Source: Spirogloea muscicola (taxonomy: Eukaryota > Streptophyta > Zygnematophyceae > Spirogloeales > Spirogloeaceae). Taken from it: DNA of 64,000 nt. Below are positions 9,262 to 18,730 of the stretch, one piece after another. Positions within the stretch are counted from its first letter, which is position 1. Each line of letters begins with the position of its first letter. A model generated the notes under the pieces. It was not told the origin of the DNA, ran no database searches, and worked only from the letters and a program-made list of their open reading frames with translations. The stretch covers positions 561,222 through 625,221 of the forward strand of contig WELB01000043.1 in NCBI GenBank assembly GCA_009602725.1, given 5' to 3'. The position numbers and the translations under genes were made by a program.

Positions 9262-10706
9262 TTAAGCAGAAATGGAGCGCACAACCGGTAGGTTGGTTGA
9301 CGGGCAAGCCATGCCAGCAAGATCAAACAGCTCAAGTGCGTCTGGCTGAATGAGATGGCTCGCAGAGGCAAGGGTCAAGCACTCACGCTTGCCCCTGGAC
9401 TTGCCCTGGTCCTGGCCCATTGGGCGCTGTGGACGTGGCCGTGAGGAAGAGGGACCTGCCGCCGGGCAGTCCCTGAGCTGGTGGCTCTTGTCACCGCACT
9501 TGAAGCAGCCAGCGCCTTCCACCCCGCGGCTTGGGGAAGCCGCCTTGAGGACGAGCATTCAAGCCGTGCCTTGGGTTGAAGCGCTTCTTGCCTCGCTCTG
9601 CATCAGAGCCGCCTGCCTCCAGCAGGGGACGGTTGCTCGGACCGGCAATGTCCGGCGTGCTAAGCACCTTGCGAGCGTGCTCCACCATCTCGGTGAAGTC
9701 CGTGACAGGTTGCGCCGTTGCGGAATCCACCGCGACCTAATTGCGGAAGCGAGTAGGCAGTCCAGCCTTGAATCCCTGGCATTGGTCAATTGGCTCATTT
9801 GCTCGCTGCGTAGCTTGGAACAGCAGCAGACGGAATCCCCGCACGTAGGGCTCAAAGCCCTCGTTTCCCTCGCCCCTCATGCAGAGAGCATCCAGCTCAT
9901 CGCGGGCGCGCAGCTCTGCGTGTGGGTCGTCATAGGCTGACGTAAGCGAGCTGCAAAAGAAGTCCCAGCCACCGTACTCCTCGGGCGTCGAGCCCTTCTT
10001 CAGCGTGTTCCACCACTCTCGAGGCTCCCCCGTGAGATAGGTAACAGCGAGGCGCACGCGTGCCCCCGTGTCCGTGTTGGAGCACACGAACCACTCATCC
10101 ATCTCATCGAGCCACGGCTGCAACCCTCCCAGATCGTCGTGACCGGAGAACTGTCTGGGTGCATGGGCCCTGGCAAGTCCATGCTCAGGGTTGCCGCTGC
10201 TCTTGCGCATCGGATGCATTCGAGGCATCCACCTCTTGCATATGCCGCTCTTCGGCGCGCTGCCGGACGAGGATGGCGCGCTGCTCCGCGCAGATCCTCG
10301 CAAAAAGCCGGTGCTGAGCTGGGTCTGTCGTACCAGGCTAGGCTGCTGCCAGATCCCGCGTGATGAGTGCAATGCGTTGCAAGTCCCCAGCCGACAAGCC
10401 CTCCTGGCCTCCGGCTCCCAGCGCGACGTGCCCCTCTTGGGCGTGCCCCTCTTGGGCGTGCCCCGCTTGGGCGTGCCCCTCGTGGGCGTGCCCCTCGTGG
10501 GCGAGCCCCGCTTGGGCGTGCCCCTCGTGGGCGTGCCCCTCTTGGGCGTGCCCCTCTTGGGCGTGCTCCGCAGCAGCCACTGCCGCAGCAGCTGGCCCTG
10601 CAGCAGCCGCTGCCTCAGCAGCCGACCGCTCTGCCTCCCGAGGAGGGCTCGGCCGCGCACTGGAGGTGTGCGATACCATGCTGTCTGAAGGACACTGAGT
10701 GATCAA
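9262..10706 (-). pseudogene. gag: A1 gag, frameshifted
   Basis: The start is ATG at 10706 (MITQCPSDSMVSHTS), followed by an Ala-rich stretch and a GHAQE-type pentapeptide repeat. This frame stops at 10338. Another frame carries the capsid-like core (QFSGHDDLGGLQPWLDEMD, LTGEPREWWNTLKKG). Two further frames carry the C-terminus with the nucleocapsid knuckle CFKCGDKSHQLRDC (C-X2-C-X4-H-X4-C, about 9469-9510). The plus-strand copy A3 keeps the first half open (11779-12546), which supports this assembly of frames. It is the structural protein of the virus-like particle in the family and is non-functional here. Confidence 0.85.
10427..10569 (-). repeat. 15-bp tandem repeat encoding GHAQE pentapeptides in A1 gag
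   Basis: About nine to ten 15-bp units (GGGCGTGCCCCTCTT and close variants on the plus strand) encode GHA(Q/H)E and GHAQA in the gag frame. The copy number is about ten to eleven in A2 (28272-28429) and three in A3 (11911-11962). Confidence 0.9.
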
Positions 10707-11168
10707 TTCAGGCTCCGACAGTCCAGCAAATCACACACTCCATTCCGCAATACAGGACATCGCAAGACTGGTGCACCAGCGAGCGAGCAAGCAAGGCAGC
10801 GCGCAACTCCACACCTCAATCAGCAGGCAGGCAGACAGCCGCAGATATGACCAGGACCAATGCATACGATCACTGCTGGCCACACGACAGACCTTACCAC
10901 ACAAAGGCTGCAGGCTCAAGCCACACCTCAAAAGAAGCGAACGCATCAAGTGGTCCTCAGGGATCAGTCAGTCAATCTGGCCTTGGTCGTTGCTGGCTAA
11001 CTGCGTGAAGATGGCTCCGCACCCGGCGCTTCCGCTGAGCCGCCTCACGGACCAACGTCTGGCAAGCACTTTATCTTTGACAGAAAAGGTCAGGCCAGCA
11101 CATCAAGGTGTTCCTTGCATCATCAGCGGCGAGCACAATAAATCACAAGCGCGATGGATACAAGACCG
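10707..11168 (-). other. 5' leader of A1
   Basis: This is non-coding sequence between primer site and gag. The stretch at 10730-10920 is nearly the same as 28590-28790 in A2 and is the reverse complement of part of the A3 leader (4370-4525). No gene is seen. Confidence 0.8.
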
Positions 11169-11182
11169 CCTCTGATACCCAA
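11169..11182 (-). other. Primer binding site of A1
   Basis: On the minus strand TTGGGTATCAGAGG immediately follows the LTR end. It is the initiator-methionine type site with one extra G compared with A3 and B1. Confidence 0.85.
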
Positions 11183-11728
11183 TGTAAGGAACCTCGCCCT
11201 ACACACGCAGTCAGGGTGAGCAGTCCTTCTTGAATTCGGTTGTTGGGGGTTTAGGGACCAACCCACTACACAGGCAAAGCACTAGCGCATAGGCGCAGCG
11301 GAAGACAGGCCCCGTGGCGCCGCCGTCCAGCGGCGACTCCACCTCCTGGGCGCAGGCCGGCGCAGCAGGCCCCGCAGCAGAGTGCGGCGGCGGCTGCGGC
11401 GGCGAGCAGCGGCAAGGCTGCTCCTGGGCTTCCCCGCTTCGAACTCCCCTCGAGCCTCAGCCCCCAAGGCTCTTCGTGCTTCCCCGTGCCACCCCCCCTC
11501 CAGGGGTGTGAGCGGGTCGCCCATGGCCTGCCTTGCGGCGGGCCAAAGATCCCCCCTTGAACGGGCGGATCCTAGCAAGGGGAATTTTTGGACGGGCGGG
11601 GCTCGCCTCTGGGCGGGCCACTTGCCCGGCAAGCCAGCCCGCCACCTGGCGGGCCTACTTGTCCCAAATAGCCGGTCATGTAATGCCAACAGAGCCATGT
11701 GGCTTGACCAAACGGCTGGTTCATTACA
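11183..11728 (-). repeat. 5' LTR of A1
   Basis: This is 546 bp and closely similar to 4526-5071, with the same TGTAA/TTACA termini. The right edge abuts AATAT (11729-11733), the second half of the target duplication. Confidence 0.93.
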
Positions 11729-11778
11729 AATATGGAGTGTGTGATTTGCTGACTGTCGGAGCCTGAATTGATCCCTCA

Positions 11779-12546
11779 GTGTCCTTCAAACAGCATGGTC
11801 TCGCACACATCCAGTGCGAGGCCGAGCCCTCCACGGGAGGCTCCAACGAGCGGTCGGCTGCTGAGGCAGCGGCTGCTGCAGGGCCAGCTGCTGAGGCAGT
11901 GGCTGCTGCGGGACACACCCAAGAGGGACACGCCCAAGAGGGGCACGCCCAAGAGGGGAACGCCGAGCTGGGAGCCGGTGGCCAGGAGGGCTTTTCGGCT
12001 GGGGATTTGCAACGCCTTGCACTCCTCACGCAGGACCTGGCGGCAGTCCAGGCTGCCATGGACCCAGTTCCGCACGGGCTATACCGCCTCCTTGAGAGGA
12101 TTTTCGAGGAGCACCGCGGCCACATTGCCCAGATCCGCGCGGGACAGCGGCATGCGCAAGAGACCAATGCCGCGATGCATCTGATGCGCAAGAGGAGTGG
12201 CAACCCTGAGCATGGACTTGCCAGGGCCCATGCACCCAGACAAATCTTCGGTCAGGATGATCGGGGAGGGTGCAATCATGGCATCAACGAGATTGTCGAA
12301 TGGTTCGTGTGTCCGAACACGGACGCGGGGGGTACGCGTGCGCCTCGCTGCGACCTACCTCTTACACGGGAAACACGGGAGTGGTGGAACACCCTGAAGC
12401 AGGGCTCGACGCCCGACGAGTACAACGGCTGGGAACTCTCTTCCGAGCAACTCATATCGGCCTACGGCGATCCACATGCGAAACTTGGCGCCTGCGACGA
12501 GCTGGACGACCTCCGCATGGGCGAGAAACAAGCGCGGCCAGATTAA
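11779..12546 (+). pseudogene. gag: A3 gag, first part
   Basis: This open frame of about 255 residues holds an Ala-rich N-terminus, three GHTQE/GHAQE units, GAGGQEGFSAGDLQRLAL, a coiled helical stretch (LYRLLERIFEEHRGHIAQI), and the capsid-like core with ETREWWNTLKQGSTPDEY. It aligns throughout with A1 and A2 gag. The reading frame leaves gag at about 12530, where LINE L3 is inserted in antisense, and gag resumes at 13439. Upstream it connects to the A3 leader broken by A1. The true start may be the ATG at 11768 (MIPQCPSNSMVSH), as in A1, followed by a frameshift. Confidence 0.8.
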
Positions 12547-13438
12547 CCGGTGGCTGGGAGAGGACAGCCCAAAGGAATGGACAAGGTCTGAAGGAGCCGG
12601 AGTGCTAAGGACTGACACAGCAGCAAGCGAATTCTCAGTAATCTCTGGTCATTGTATGGAAATCTGAATAGCTAGCAGGCGGAAAGACGTCGCCCTGACG
12701 GAAGCCGGAGGTAGCCGCCAGAGCGCGGCCTGCACGCAAGTGGACCGCGAAAGCTAGGGACCGCTGCAAAGAGACGGCCAGGCGCATCCGGAAGACTTGG
12801 GCGAGGAACCCGGCGACGTGGAAGCCAGGCTGCTCGCCCTGCTGCCCGTGGCGGCGGGCCGCTGCTCGCCGCGCAAGGCGGTGAAGCAGGTCGAGCCATT
12901 TGGCGCCGAAGGCGCCGTTTACGTCGACGGCGAGTGGGACAAACTCGTCGCCCACCGGGTGATCCGAGTATTTGCGATCCTTGGCGCCTGCCGCTTGGCA
13001 GACTGCGTAGCCTGCCTCCTCCGCCGAGCGTGTAGCGCTCCTGGAATCGAAGGAGTCAGTAGCGCGACGTCGGGAAATGAGCCGAGGCCCCCTGCCGAGC
13101 GCGCTAGCGACGAGATCGGCGCGCCGGGTGTGAAGGCCGCCATCCGCCCCAACGATAGGAGGCATGATGCTGGTGTTCTCCATCGCCACAGTGTTACCGG
13201 CCTCCACGAATATGCCCAACATTGCATTGCGGAGCAAGTCGTGGGTGCTGGTCCGCTCCCCTCCCCGTGCGCACGGGAGCATATGGGCCGCCAGAGCCGC
13301 CGCGTCAGGGCTGCGCTCGCCGCACTCGCATTGCTGGACTCCACTTAAGCATGGTGGGTGGAGGCCGAGTAGGCGGTGCACCGCCGTACGGAATGCGTCA
13401 TCCGGCATCCGAAGCGCGTCGTGGATCGGCAGAGAGAA
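12531..13438 (-). pseudogene. LINE L3: 5'-truncated insertion in A3 gag
   Basis: The minus frame 13408-12635 reads FRTAVHRLLGLHPPCLSGVQ, then CECGERSPDAAALAAHMLPC (a Cys/His cluster), HDLLRNAMLGIFVEAG, RRADLVASALG, TDSFDSRSATRS and HPVGDEFVPLAVDVNGAFG. It ends with the 3' tail that also closes L2, including the GGGCTG...CAGCC hairpin at about 12552-12575. Only the C-terminal region is present, so the copy was truncated during reverse transcription. The flanks (GAGAAAC left, GAGAAGC right) may be a decayed target duplication. The domain resembles the post-RT Cys-His and restriction-like endonuclease regions of R2/NeSL-type LINEs; that assignment is inference. Confidence 0.8.
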
Positions 13439-13790
13439 GCGCAGACTTCGAGCCTTATGTGCGGCGCTTAAGGCTGCTGCTGTCCAAGCTACGCAGTGAG
13501 CCTATGAAGCCGGTTGATAGTGCCAGCGCTTCAAGGCTGGACTGCCCACGCGCATGCGAAGTTGGGTCGCGGTGGATTTTGCGACGTCGCACGCTTTCAC
13601 GGACTTCACCAAGATGGTGGAGCACGCCCAGAAGGTGCTTGGCACGCCGGACATTGCCGGTCCGGGCAAGCGTCTCCTGCTGGAGGCAGGCAGTCCTGCA
13701 GTGGCAGAGCGAGGCAAGAAGCCGTTCAACCCAAGGCAAGGCTCGAACGCTCGTCCGCAAGGCGGCTTTCTCAAGCCGCGAGTAGTCCAG
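13439..13790 (+). pseudogene. gag: A3 gag, second part
   Basis: Gag resumes with DFEPYVRRLRLLLSKLRSEP, which matches A1/A2 FEPYVRGFRLLLSKLRSEP. In another frame it continues VDFATSHAFTDFTKMVEHAQ, KVLGTPDIAGPGKR and GSNARPQGGFLKPR. It stops just before the position of the zinc knuckle, where G-type LTR sequence starts at about 13791. The rest of A3 (pol and 3' LTR) is not found. Confidence 0.8.
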
Positions 13791-14041
13791 CGTATTCGTC
13801 GTTTCCCCTGTCTGGCCCGCCCCTCCGGGTGAGGGCCAGGGGGCCGGACCCTCGTCACGCCCTCTGGGGAGGGGTGGCAGGAGACACGCTACAAGTAGTG
13901 GGCCTTGGCCGGGACCTCTCAGTCCGACCAACGCCGAGAGAGACACAGCTCTGCTGCTGCCTAGCCAGTCCAGCTGCTGCCTGCTGCCGCCGCCGCCGCC
14001 ACAGCTCTGCTGCTGCCGCCTGCTGCCCAGTCTGAACAGAA
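13791..14041 (+). repeat. G-type LTR fragment (start of G1)
   Basis: The stretch GGCAGGAGACACGCTACAAG...GGCCGGGACCTCTCAGTCC matches in reverse the LTRs at 15901-16859 and 44981-45919. The LTR starts in its middle, so its own 5' end was lost at the junction with A3 gag. It is cut at 14041 by LINE L2 and resumes at 15796. Confidence 0.7.
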
Positions 14042-15795
14042 TTAGAACGTCACAGGCGGCGTCCGCCTCATTGCCATTGGCGAGGTCCTGTACCGCCTGC
14101 TGGGACGGGCACTTTGGCACCAGCACGCAGGTGCGGCCCAGACAGACCTGGCACGGCACCAATATGGCGCCGGCCTGCGGAGCGGCGGCGAGGCAGTTGT
14201 CCATGGGGTGCGGGCTTCCCTTGACCTACACCTAGAGTGGGTGGTGCTGGCGGCGGACCGTCGTAATGCCTCTAACTGCGTCAACCGCGCCGCTGTCGCC
14301 GTGGGGCTCCGTGAGGCCTTCCCCACCCTGCTGCCGTTCTTCCGGCTCGGCTACGGCCAGCCCAGTGATCTCCTCTGGCGGATTGGTACCTGTGGCGTGG
14401 AGGTCCTTCGGTCTACCTTGGGCACGCGTCAGGGGGACCCACTGGCCTCCCTGCCTGTGAGCCGCGGGGGGTCTGGACTGCCGTCCGCTGGCTGGTGCCT
14501 GCCGAGCAGCACACCTGGGGAGCTGGGCACAGGTTGCGGCTTCAGTGGCCCAGCGTCTCATCCAGCATGAGGGTCGCCTCCTGGAGCAGGCGGCAGCGGA
14601 CGTGGAGACCGGCACGTTGCCATTCCAGGCGGCTCTCTGCTCAGCCCGGGATGCGCTGCTTGCGGATCACCCCGCCCTGGTGCCGCGGGCCGTCTCTTTC
14701 GCGCACCTCGCGCGTACGGCCGACCTCCGGGCCCAAGCCCGCTTCATGGCGGAGGTGGATGCGGCCTCATTCACCACGGCGATGGGGCTTTTGCCTCCGG
14801 ACGACCTCCGGGGACGTGCGCGGCTGCTCTCGGCATCCTCACCAGGGGCGGCAGCTTGGTTGTCTGCCCCGCCGTTTTACGACGCGCTCCGGAGGCCGGA
14901 CGACGCCTTCCGCACGGCTGTGCACTGCCTTCTCGGCCTCCACCCATGCTGCCTAAGTGGTGTACAGCAGTGCGAGTGCGGCGAGCGCAGCCCAGACACG
15001 GCATCGTTGGCAGCTCATATGCTCAGGTGCGCACGGGGAGGGGAGCGGACCGGCACACACGATCTGCTCCGCAACGCAATGTTTGGCATCTTTGTCGAGG
15101 TCGGTCACACAGTGGCGTTGGAGAGTTCCAATATCATGCCTTTGACTGCTGGGCCGGATGGCCGCCTACACACCCGGCGCGCCGATCTCGTCGCCAGCGC
15201 GCTCGGCAGGGAACCACGGCTCATTGCCAACGTGGTTACGACTGACTGCTTTGATTCCAGGAGCGCCACACGCTCGTCGGAGGAGGCGGGCTACGCAGTC
15301 CGCCAAGCGGCGGGCGTCAAGGAACCGGATATACTCGGATCAAGCAGTGGGTGACGAGTTGGTCCCACTTGCCGTCGATGTCCACGGAGCTTCTGGGACA
15401 ATGATGGCTTGACCTTCTTCACCGCCTTGCGCGGCGTGCAGTGGCCCGCCGCCACGAGCAGCAGAGCGAGCAGCCCGGCTTCAATGTCGCCGGGTCCCTC
15501 GCTCCGGACGCGCTTGGCCATTTCTTTGCTGCGGTCCCTTGCCTTCGCGCTTCACTTGCGCGCAGGCCGCGCTTTGGCTGCGGCCTCCGGCTTCCGTCAG
15601 GGCGACGTCTATCCGCCTGCTAGCTATTCTGATTTGCCTCTACCGACTCGAGGTTACTGAGAGTCCCCTTGCTGCCGTCTTAGCACTTGGTACCTTGCTT
15701 TCTGCTCCATCCGGCACCTTCAGACTTTGTCCATTCCCTTGGGCTGACCTCTCACAGCCACCAGTCAATCTGGCCGCGCTTTCTTCACGGTAAGA
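14042..15795 (+). pseudogene. LINE L2: internally deleted non-LTR retrotransposon
   Basis: It begins with RLIAIGEVLYRLLGRAL, a typical RT finger motif, then GLREAFPTLLPFFRLGYGQP and GTRQGDPLAS. It then jumps directly to LPVSRGGSGL, so about 0.6 kb including YADD is gone compared with L1. An open frame of 269 residues (14545-15354) follows with CECGERSPDTASLAAHMLRC, RRADLVASALG and VVTTDCFDSRSATRS. The last part is frameshifted. The 3' tail at 15727-15790 carries TTGGGCTGACCTCTCACAGC. It sits inside a sense G-type LTR, with LTR sequence on both sides. Confidence 0.85.
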
Positions 15796-15900
15796 CTTCC
15801 GCTGCGCTCTGTGCGTGTATGTGCGTTGGCGTTCTCTTGTATGAGGGTTGTCTCCATAACACCCTATACCCAAATCCAACTAGGACATATTGACTCTAGC
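15796..15900 (+). repeat. G-type LTR, 3' portion (G1)
   Basis: Sense LTR sequence (GGTAAGACTTCCGCTGCG, ATGAGGGTTGTCTCC, GACATATTGACTC) resumes after LINE L2. It stops at 15900, where an inverted LTR of the same family begins. Its missing terminus (TAATTAGGGACAGGGATG...CTACA) reappears at 16860-16885. Confidence 0.75.
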
Positions 15901-16859
15901 TGTAGCATCCATGTCCCTAAACAAACAGTTAGGGTCAGTATGTCCTGGTTTGGATTTAAACATAGGGTGTTTAGGAGACAACCCTCATACAAGAGTACGT
16001 CAAACCACGTACGCGCACAGAGCGCAGCGGAAGTCTTACCATGAAGCACCGCTTAGGGTGGTGACTCTACCAATAGACTTGCAGAGAGCCGGCGGGGCCC
16101 GCATCAACGAGCTGTGGCGACGGGCTGAGCAGCAGGCGGCAGCAGCAGGGCTGTGGTGGCGGCGGCGGCAGCACCAGCAGCGGGGCTGGCTAGGCAGCAG
16201 CAAAGCTGTGTCTCCCTGTCGGCGTTGGTCGGACTGAGGAGCCCGGCCAAGGCTTACTCCTTATAGCGTTTCTCCTGCCACCCGTCCTCCGAGGGTGTGA
16301 CGAGGGTCGCCCCCAAGGCCCTCCCCCGGAGGAGCGAGCCGGACAATGGGGACACGAAGAGCGGCGCCTTGGGCGGCTCCAAGGAGGCGCGAAGCGGCGC
16401 CTTGGGCGGCTCCAAGGAGAAGCGAAGCGAGCACGACGCGACGCCAGAACGGCGCGAAGGGGCGCCTTGGCAGAACCAATGAGGCACGACGGGATCCCTT
16501 GTGCGGCATCGAGGAGGTGCGACGCGGCGACTCGGGCGGCACCAAGGAGGCGAGCCTGCGGCGCTTCAGACAAGCACCAATGAGAGGCGACGGGGCGCCT
16601 GAGGTGGCACCAGTAAGAGGACAAGGAGCGCCTTAGGTGGCACCCATGAGGCGCGACGGGACGCCTTATGCGGCACCAAGGAGGCTCGACGCGGCGCCTG
16701 GGCGGAGCACGTGCGGTACGGAGCCCGGGGCCTCGGGCCGTACTAAGCAACATATAGTGGAGCAGAGCTACCGGTACCATTTGAGACTTCCAAACGGCAG
16801 ATATGATACGACCATGTAAGGTTACCGGCACCATTGGCGAGAGAATGATAAAGTAACTT
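15901..16859 (-). mobile_element. Inverted G-type LTR inserted in the G1 LTR
   Basis: On the minus strand this ends in TTTAGGGACATGGATGCTAC at 15901, and its start is near GTTAC at about 16850. It lies head to head with the sense LTR, so 15797-15895 and 15940-16042 form a long imperfect inverted repeat. No 5-bp duplication is convincing. A degenerate 33-bp tandem array fills 16353-16700. Confidence 0.7.
16353..16700 (-). repeat. Degenerate 33-bp tandem array in G-type LTR
   Basis: About ten units share the pattern GCGNCGGGGCGCCTTGGGCG followed by GCACCAAGGAGG. The clearest pair is at about 16355-16425. The antisense frame is open by virtue of the repeat, not because it is a gene. Confidence 0.7.
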
Positions 16860-16885
16860 TTGTAATTAGGGACAGGGATGCTACA

Positions 16886-18140
16886 TGGTTGGCCAGGCCT
16901 GCCCGCAATCGGACCTACCTGATGTACTTTCGATCTCTGCTTTCTTGCAAGCTCTGGAGGCCGGAGGGCCTCTACTTTTCTGACTGACCCATGCTAACTT
17001 GCACGTAGTAGCGAAGGTGTCCGTGAGTTGGCCTTCTCGTCGTTGGCCTAAAGACGTGGTGTTATTCATTGTGTCTTGCAGGCGCAACGTGACCCATCGA
17101 CCTCCGCGCGTTGGATGACGCTGCTGTGCTCGTGTGAGACGGGACACCAGCTCCTACTTCCTGGCGGTGATAATACTCAGGAGAGGCCGCACCCAGCAAG
17201 ACTGCTGGTGTATGTCGCCCGCCACCCAGATCTTGGTGCTGTACACGTGGTACAGACGATGATGTACACGTGGTACAGACGATGAGGGGCTGGTTGCTGT
17301 CACACCGGCTAGGATCCTAATGGACACAGGGGCTACTGCGTCCTTTGTCAACAAGAACCTGATAGGTGTCCATAGCTTGGGTGTCGAGTCCACTGCTTTG
17401 GAGCGCGTGACACTGGCAAATGGCCAGACCACCGATGAGCTGGGGTTTATGTAAGCTTATTCCAGGATGGGCGGGACTCGCCCGCACCTCGGCGGGCCAC
17501 TTGTCTGTCAAAGCCTCTTGCCCGCCACCTGGACGAGCCACTTGTTCGTCAAGCGGCTGTGACGTAACAGCACCGTGTAGCTTTTGCAGCCTGTGGAATC
17601 GTTGTTACACTTGGACTGTACAAGTGGCGCACGGCGCCTTGTCCTTTGCAATGAGCAGACCTGTAAACCGGCACGGGCGCCTGGACTTTCAACTCTGCTG
17701 TCCACCATGCAGACGAAGAAGATGCTGCACAAGCAAGCGGTCGAGTCCGCGAGCCTTGTGTTGCTGACGTCGTGTAACGAGTCTGCTCCTGACTCGTTGA
17801 GAGTGCTAAGTCTTCACAGGGTGGCATTCGTGATGAGATGCTGAATGAGTACTCGGATGTAGCTTCCCGACGCTCTCCTGAAAGGTCTACCGCCTCACCG
17901 AGGCGTGGCTCATACTATCCTGATGGAGCCCAGCACGGAGCCGCCGTACAGACCAATATGCCGATTGATTCCTCTCGACTTTCGAGAGCTGCAAAGCCAA
18001 GGTGGACTTGCTAGACAAGGGGGGGTCATGGGGAGTCTTCTCAGTTGCCGTACGGTGCACAGATCCTCCTCGTGCAGAAGAAAAGACGGCAGTCTTCGGA
18101 TGCGCATCGTTGATCGAGCTTTGGGCAAGCTCACCTTAGG
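16886..18140 (+). pseudogene. pol: G1 internal fragment: gag end, retropepsin, RT N-terminus
   Basis: The plus-strand Ty3 sequence starts abruptly at the gag C-terminus (LSISAFLQALEAGGPLLF, as in A1/A2). A retropepsin motif follows with MDTGATASFVNKN at 17320-17355 (DTGA at 17323-17334). After an LTR scrap it continues GARRLVLCNEQTCKP, TMQTKKMLHKQAVES, LPPHRGVAHTILMEP and KKDGSLRMRIVDRALGKLT. Sequence identity is lost at about 18140. Primer site, leader and gag N-terminus are absent. It is the inside of the element whose LTR is at 13791-16885. Confidence 0.8.
17456..17590 (-). repeat. H/A-type LTR scrap inside G1
   Basis: The reverse complement (TTGACGAACAAGTGGCTCG, CAGGTGGCGGGCAAG) matches the first part of the LTR at 57240 and 33100. 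It breaks the frame between protease and RT after GLCKL. Confidence 0.6.
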
Positions 18141-18289
18141 TTGCTCCCCCCGCACCGTCCAGCGCCCGCCTTGGCCCTTCCCGGCCCGGCTGCCCGCGCA
18201 CACCAGGCCGAAGAAGTCCTGCCTGGAAGCCGCACATCCGCCCGGGCAGCGGACGCCGCTCCCATATGAGAAACAGCTCTTTTAACCTC

Positions 18290-18660
18290 GGCAATGGCTG
18301 CGAAGGCCAGCACAAATGAAAGAGTTATCTTGATGTAAGATGGTGGCTGTGAGAGGAACGTCTGAGAGGCCGGAAGGCCAAAAATATTGGACAAGAGAGA
18401 CCAGCCCAAAGGAATGAACGAGAAGGAAGAAAGACTCTTCCAGTAGAGGGCGATGACTGTGATTAGCCAGCCCACAGAGTAAACAAACTAAGTGCGAAGG
18501 GGCCAAAAAAGCGCTAAAATATACAGCGTCTCAAGTAGCCACTGAGTGCTCAATATCATTTCTATCGATCTTCATTCCTTTTCTGGGCTGGTCAATCACA
18601 GGAATCGCCCTTCTGCCAGAAGACTCTCTTTCTCTCAATCTCCCGTTGAGCAGCCTGATC
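18290..18660. repeat. Cluster of three LINE-tail hairpin sequences
   Basis: Minus-strand tails occur near 18330-18420 (TTCATTCCTTTGGGCTGGTC) and 18450-18500 (GTGGGCTGGCTAATCACAGT). A plus-strand tail occurs at 18574-18605 (TCCTTTTCTGGGCTGGTCAA). They replace about 360 bp of the G1 reverse transcriptase. No coding sequence is evident. Confidence 0.65.
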
Positions 18661-18663
18661 GAC

Positions 18664-18730
18664 ACCCTTTGCCACGAGGGCAAAGACGGGATATGCGTCG
18701 ACCCCTGGACGACTTCGATCGTACGGGATT
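18664..18730 (+). pseudogene. pol: G1 reverse transcriptase scrap before B1
   Basis: The plus strand reads a thumb motif like KDGICVDPWTTSIVRD, matching VGKDGIRVDPKKTSVVRDW of A2. It is cut at 18730 by the B1 LTR, so B1 integrated into this RT gene. Confidence 0.75.

Larger units (their letters stand above)
4526..11728 (-). mobile_element. A1: near-complete Ty3/gypsy chromovirus, 7.2 kb
   Basis: This minus-strand element is bounded by two 546-bp LTRs (4526-5071 and 11183-11728) that begin TGTAA and end TTACA, with a 5-bp AATAT duplication outside. Reading on the minus strand, the order is LTR, primer site, leader, gag with histidine-rich repeat and CCHC knuckle, retropepsin, reverse transcriptase, RNase H, integrase, chromodomain, purine tract, LTR. 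It carries several frameshifts, a 14-bp telomere-like replacement at 7591 and a 0.4-kb insert at 8293-8688. It therefore cannot move by itself. It sits inside the leader of plus-strand element A3. Its similarity to A2 is high over the whole pol region, so both are fairly young. Confidence 0.95.

Noticed and set aside
10427-10569. CRISPR array
   Set aside because: Units are contiguous 15-mers without spacers, inside a gag gene of a eukaryotic element.
10191-10702. Plus-strand frames of LGVPLVGVP or CPSWACPSWAC repeats (also 28211-28562)
   Set aside because: They are the antisense and shifted readings of the 15-bp gag repeat. All frames stay open because the unit is a multiple of three.
12797-13348. 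183-residue plus-strand frame
   Set aside because: It is antisense to the LINE L3 protein, whose motifs are shared by L2 and L5.
12521-13445. A clear target duplication for LINE L3
   Set aside because: GAGAAAC and GAGAAGC are suggestive, but the flanks are too short and mutated to be called.
16190-16834. 214-residue minus-strand frame
   Set aside because: It lies wholly within the tandem array of a G-type LTR, and no homologous frame is kept in the other G LTRs.
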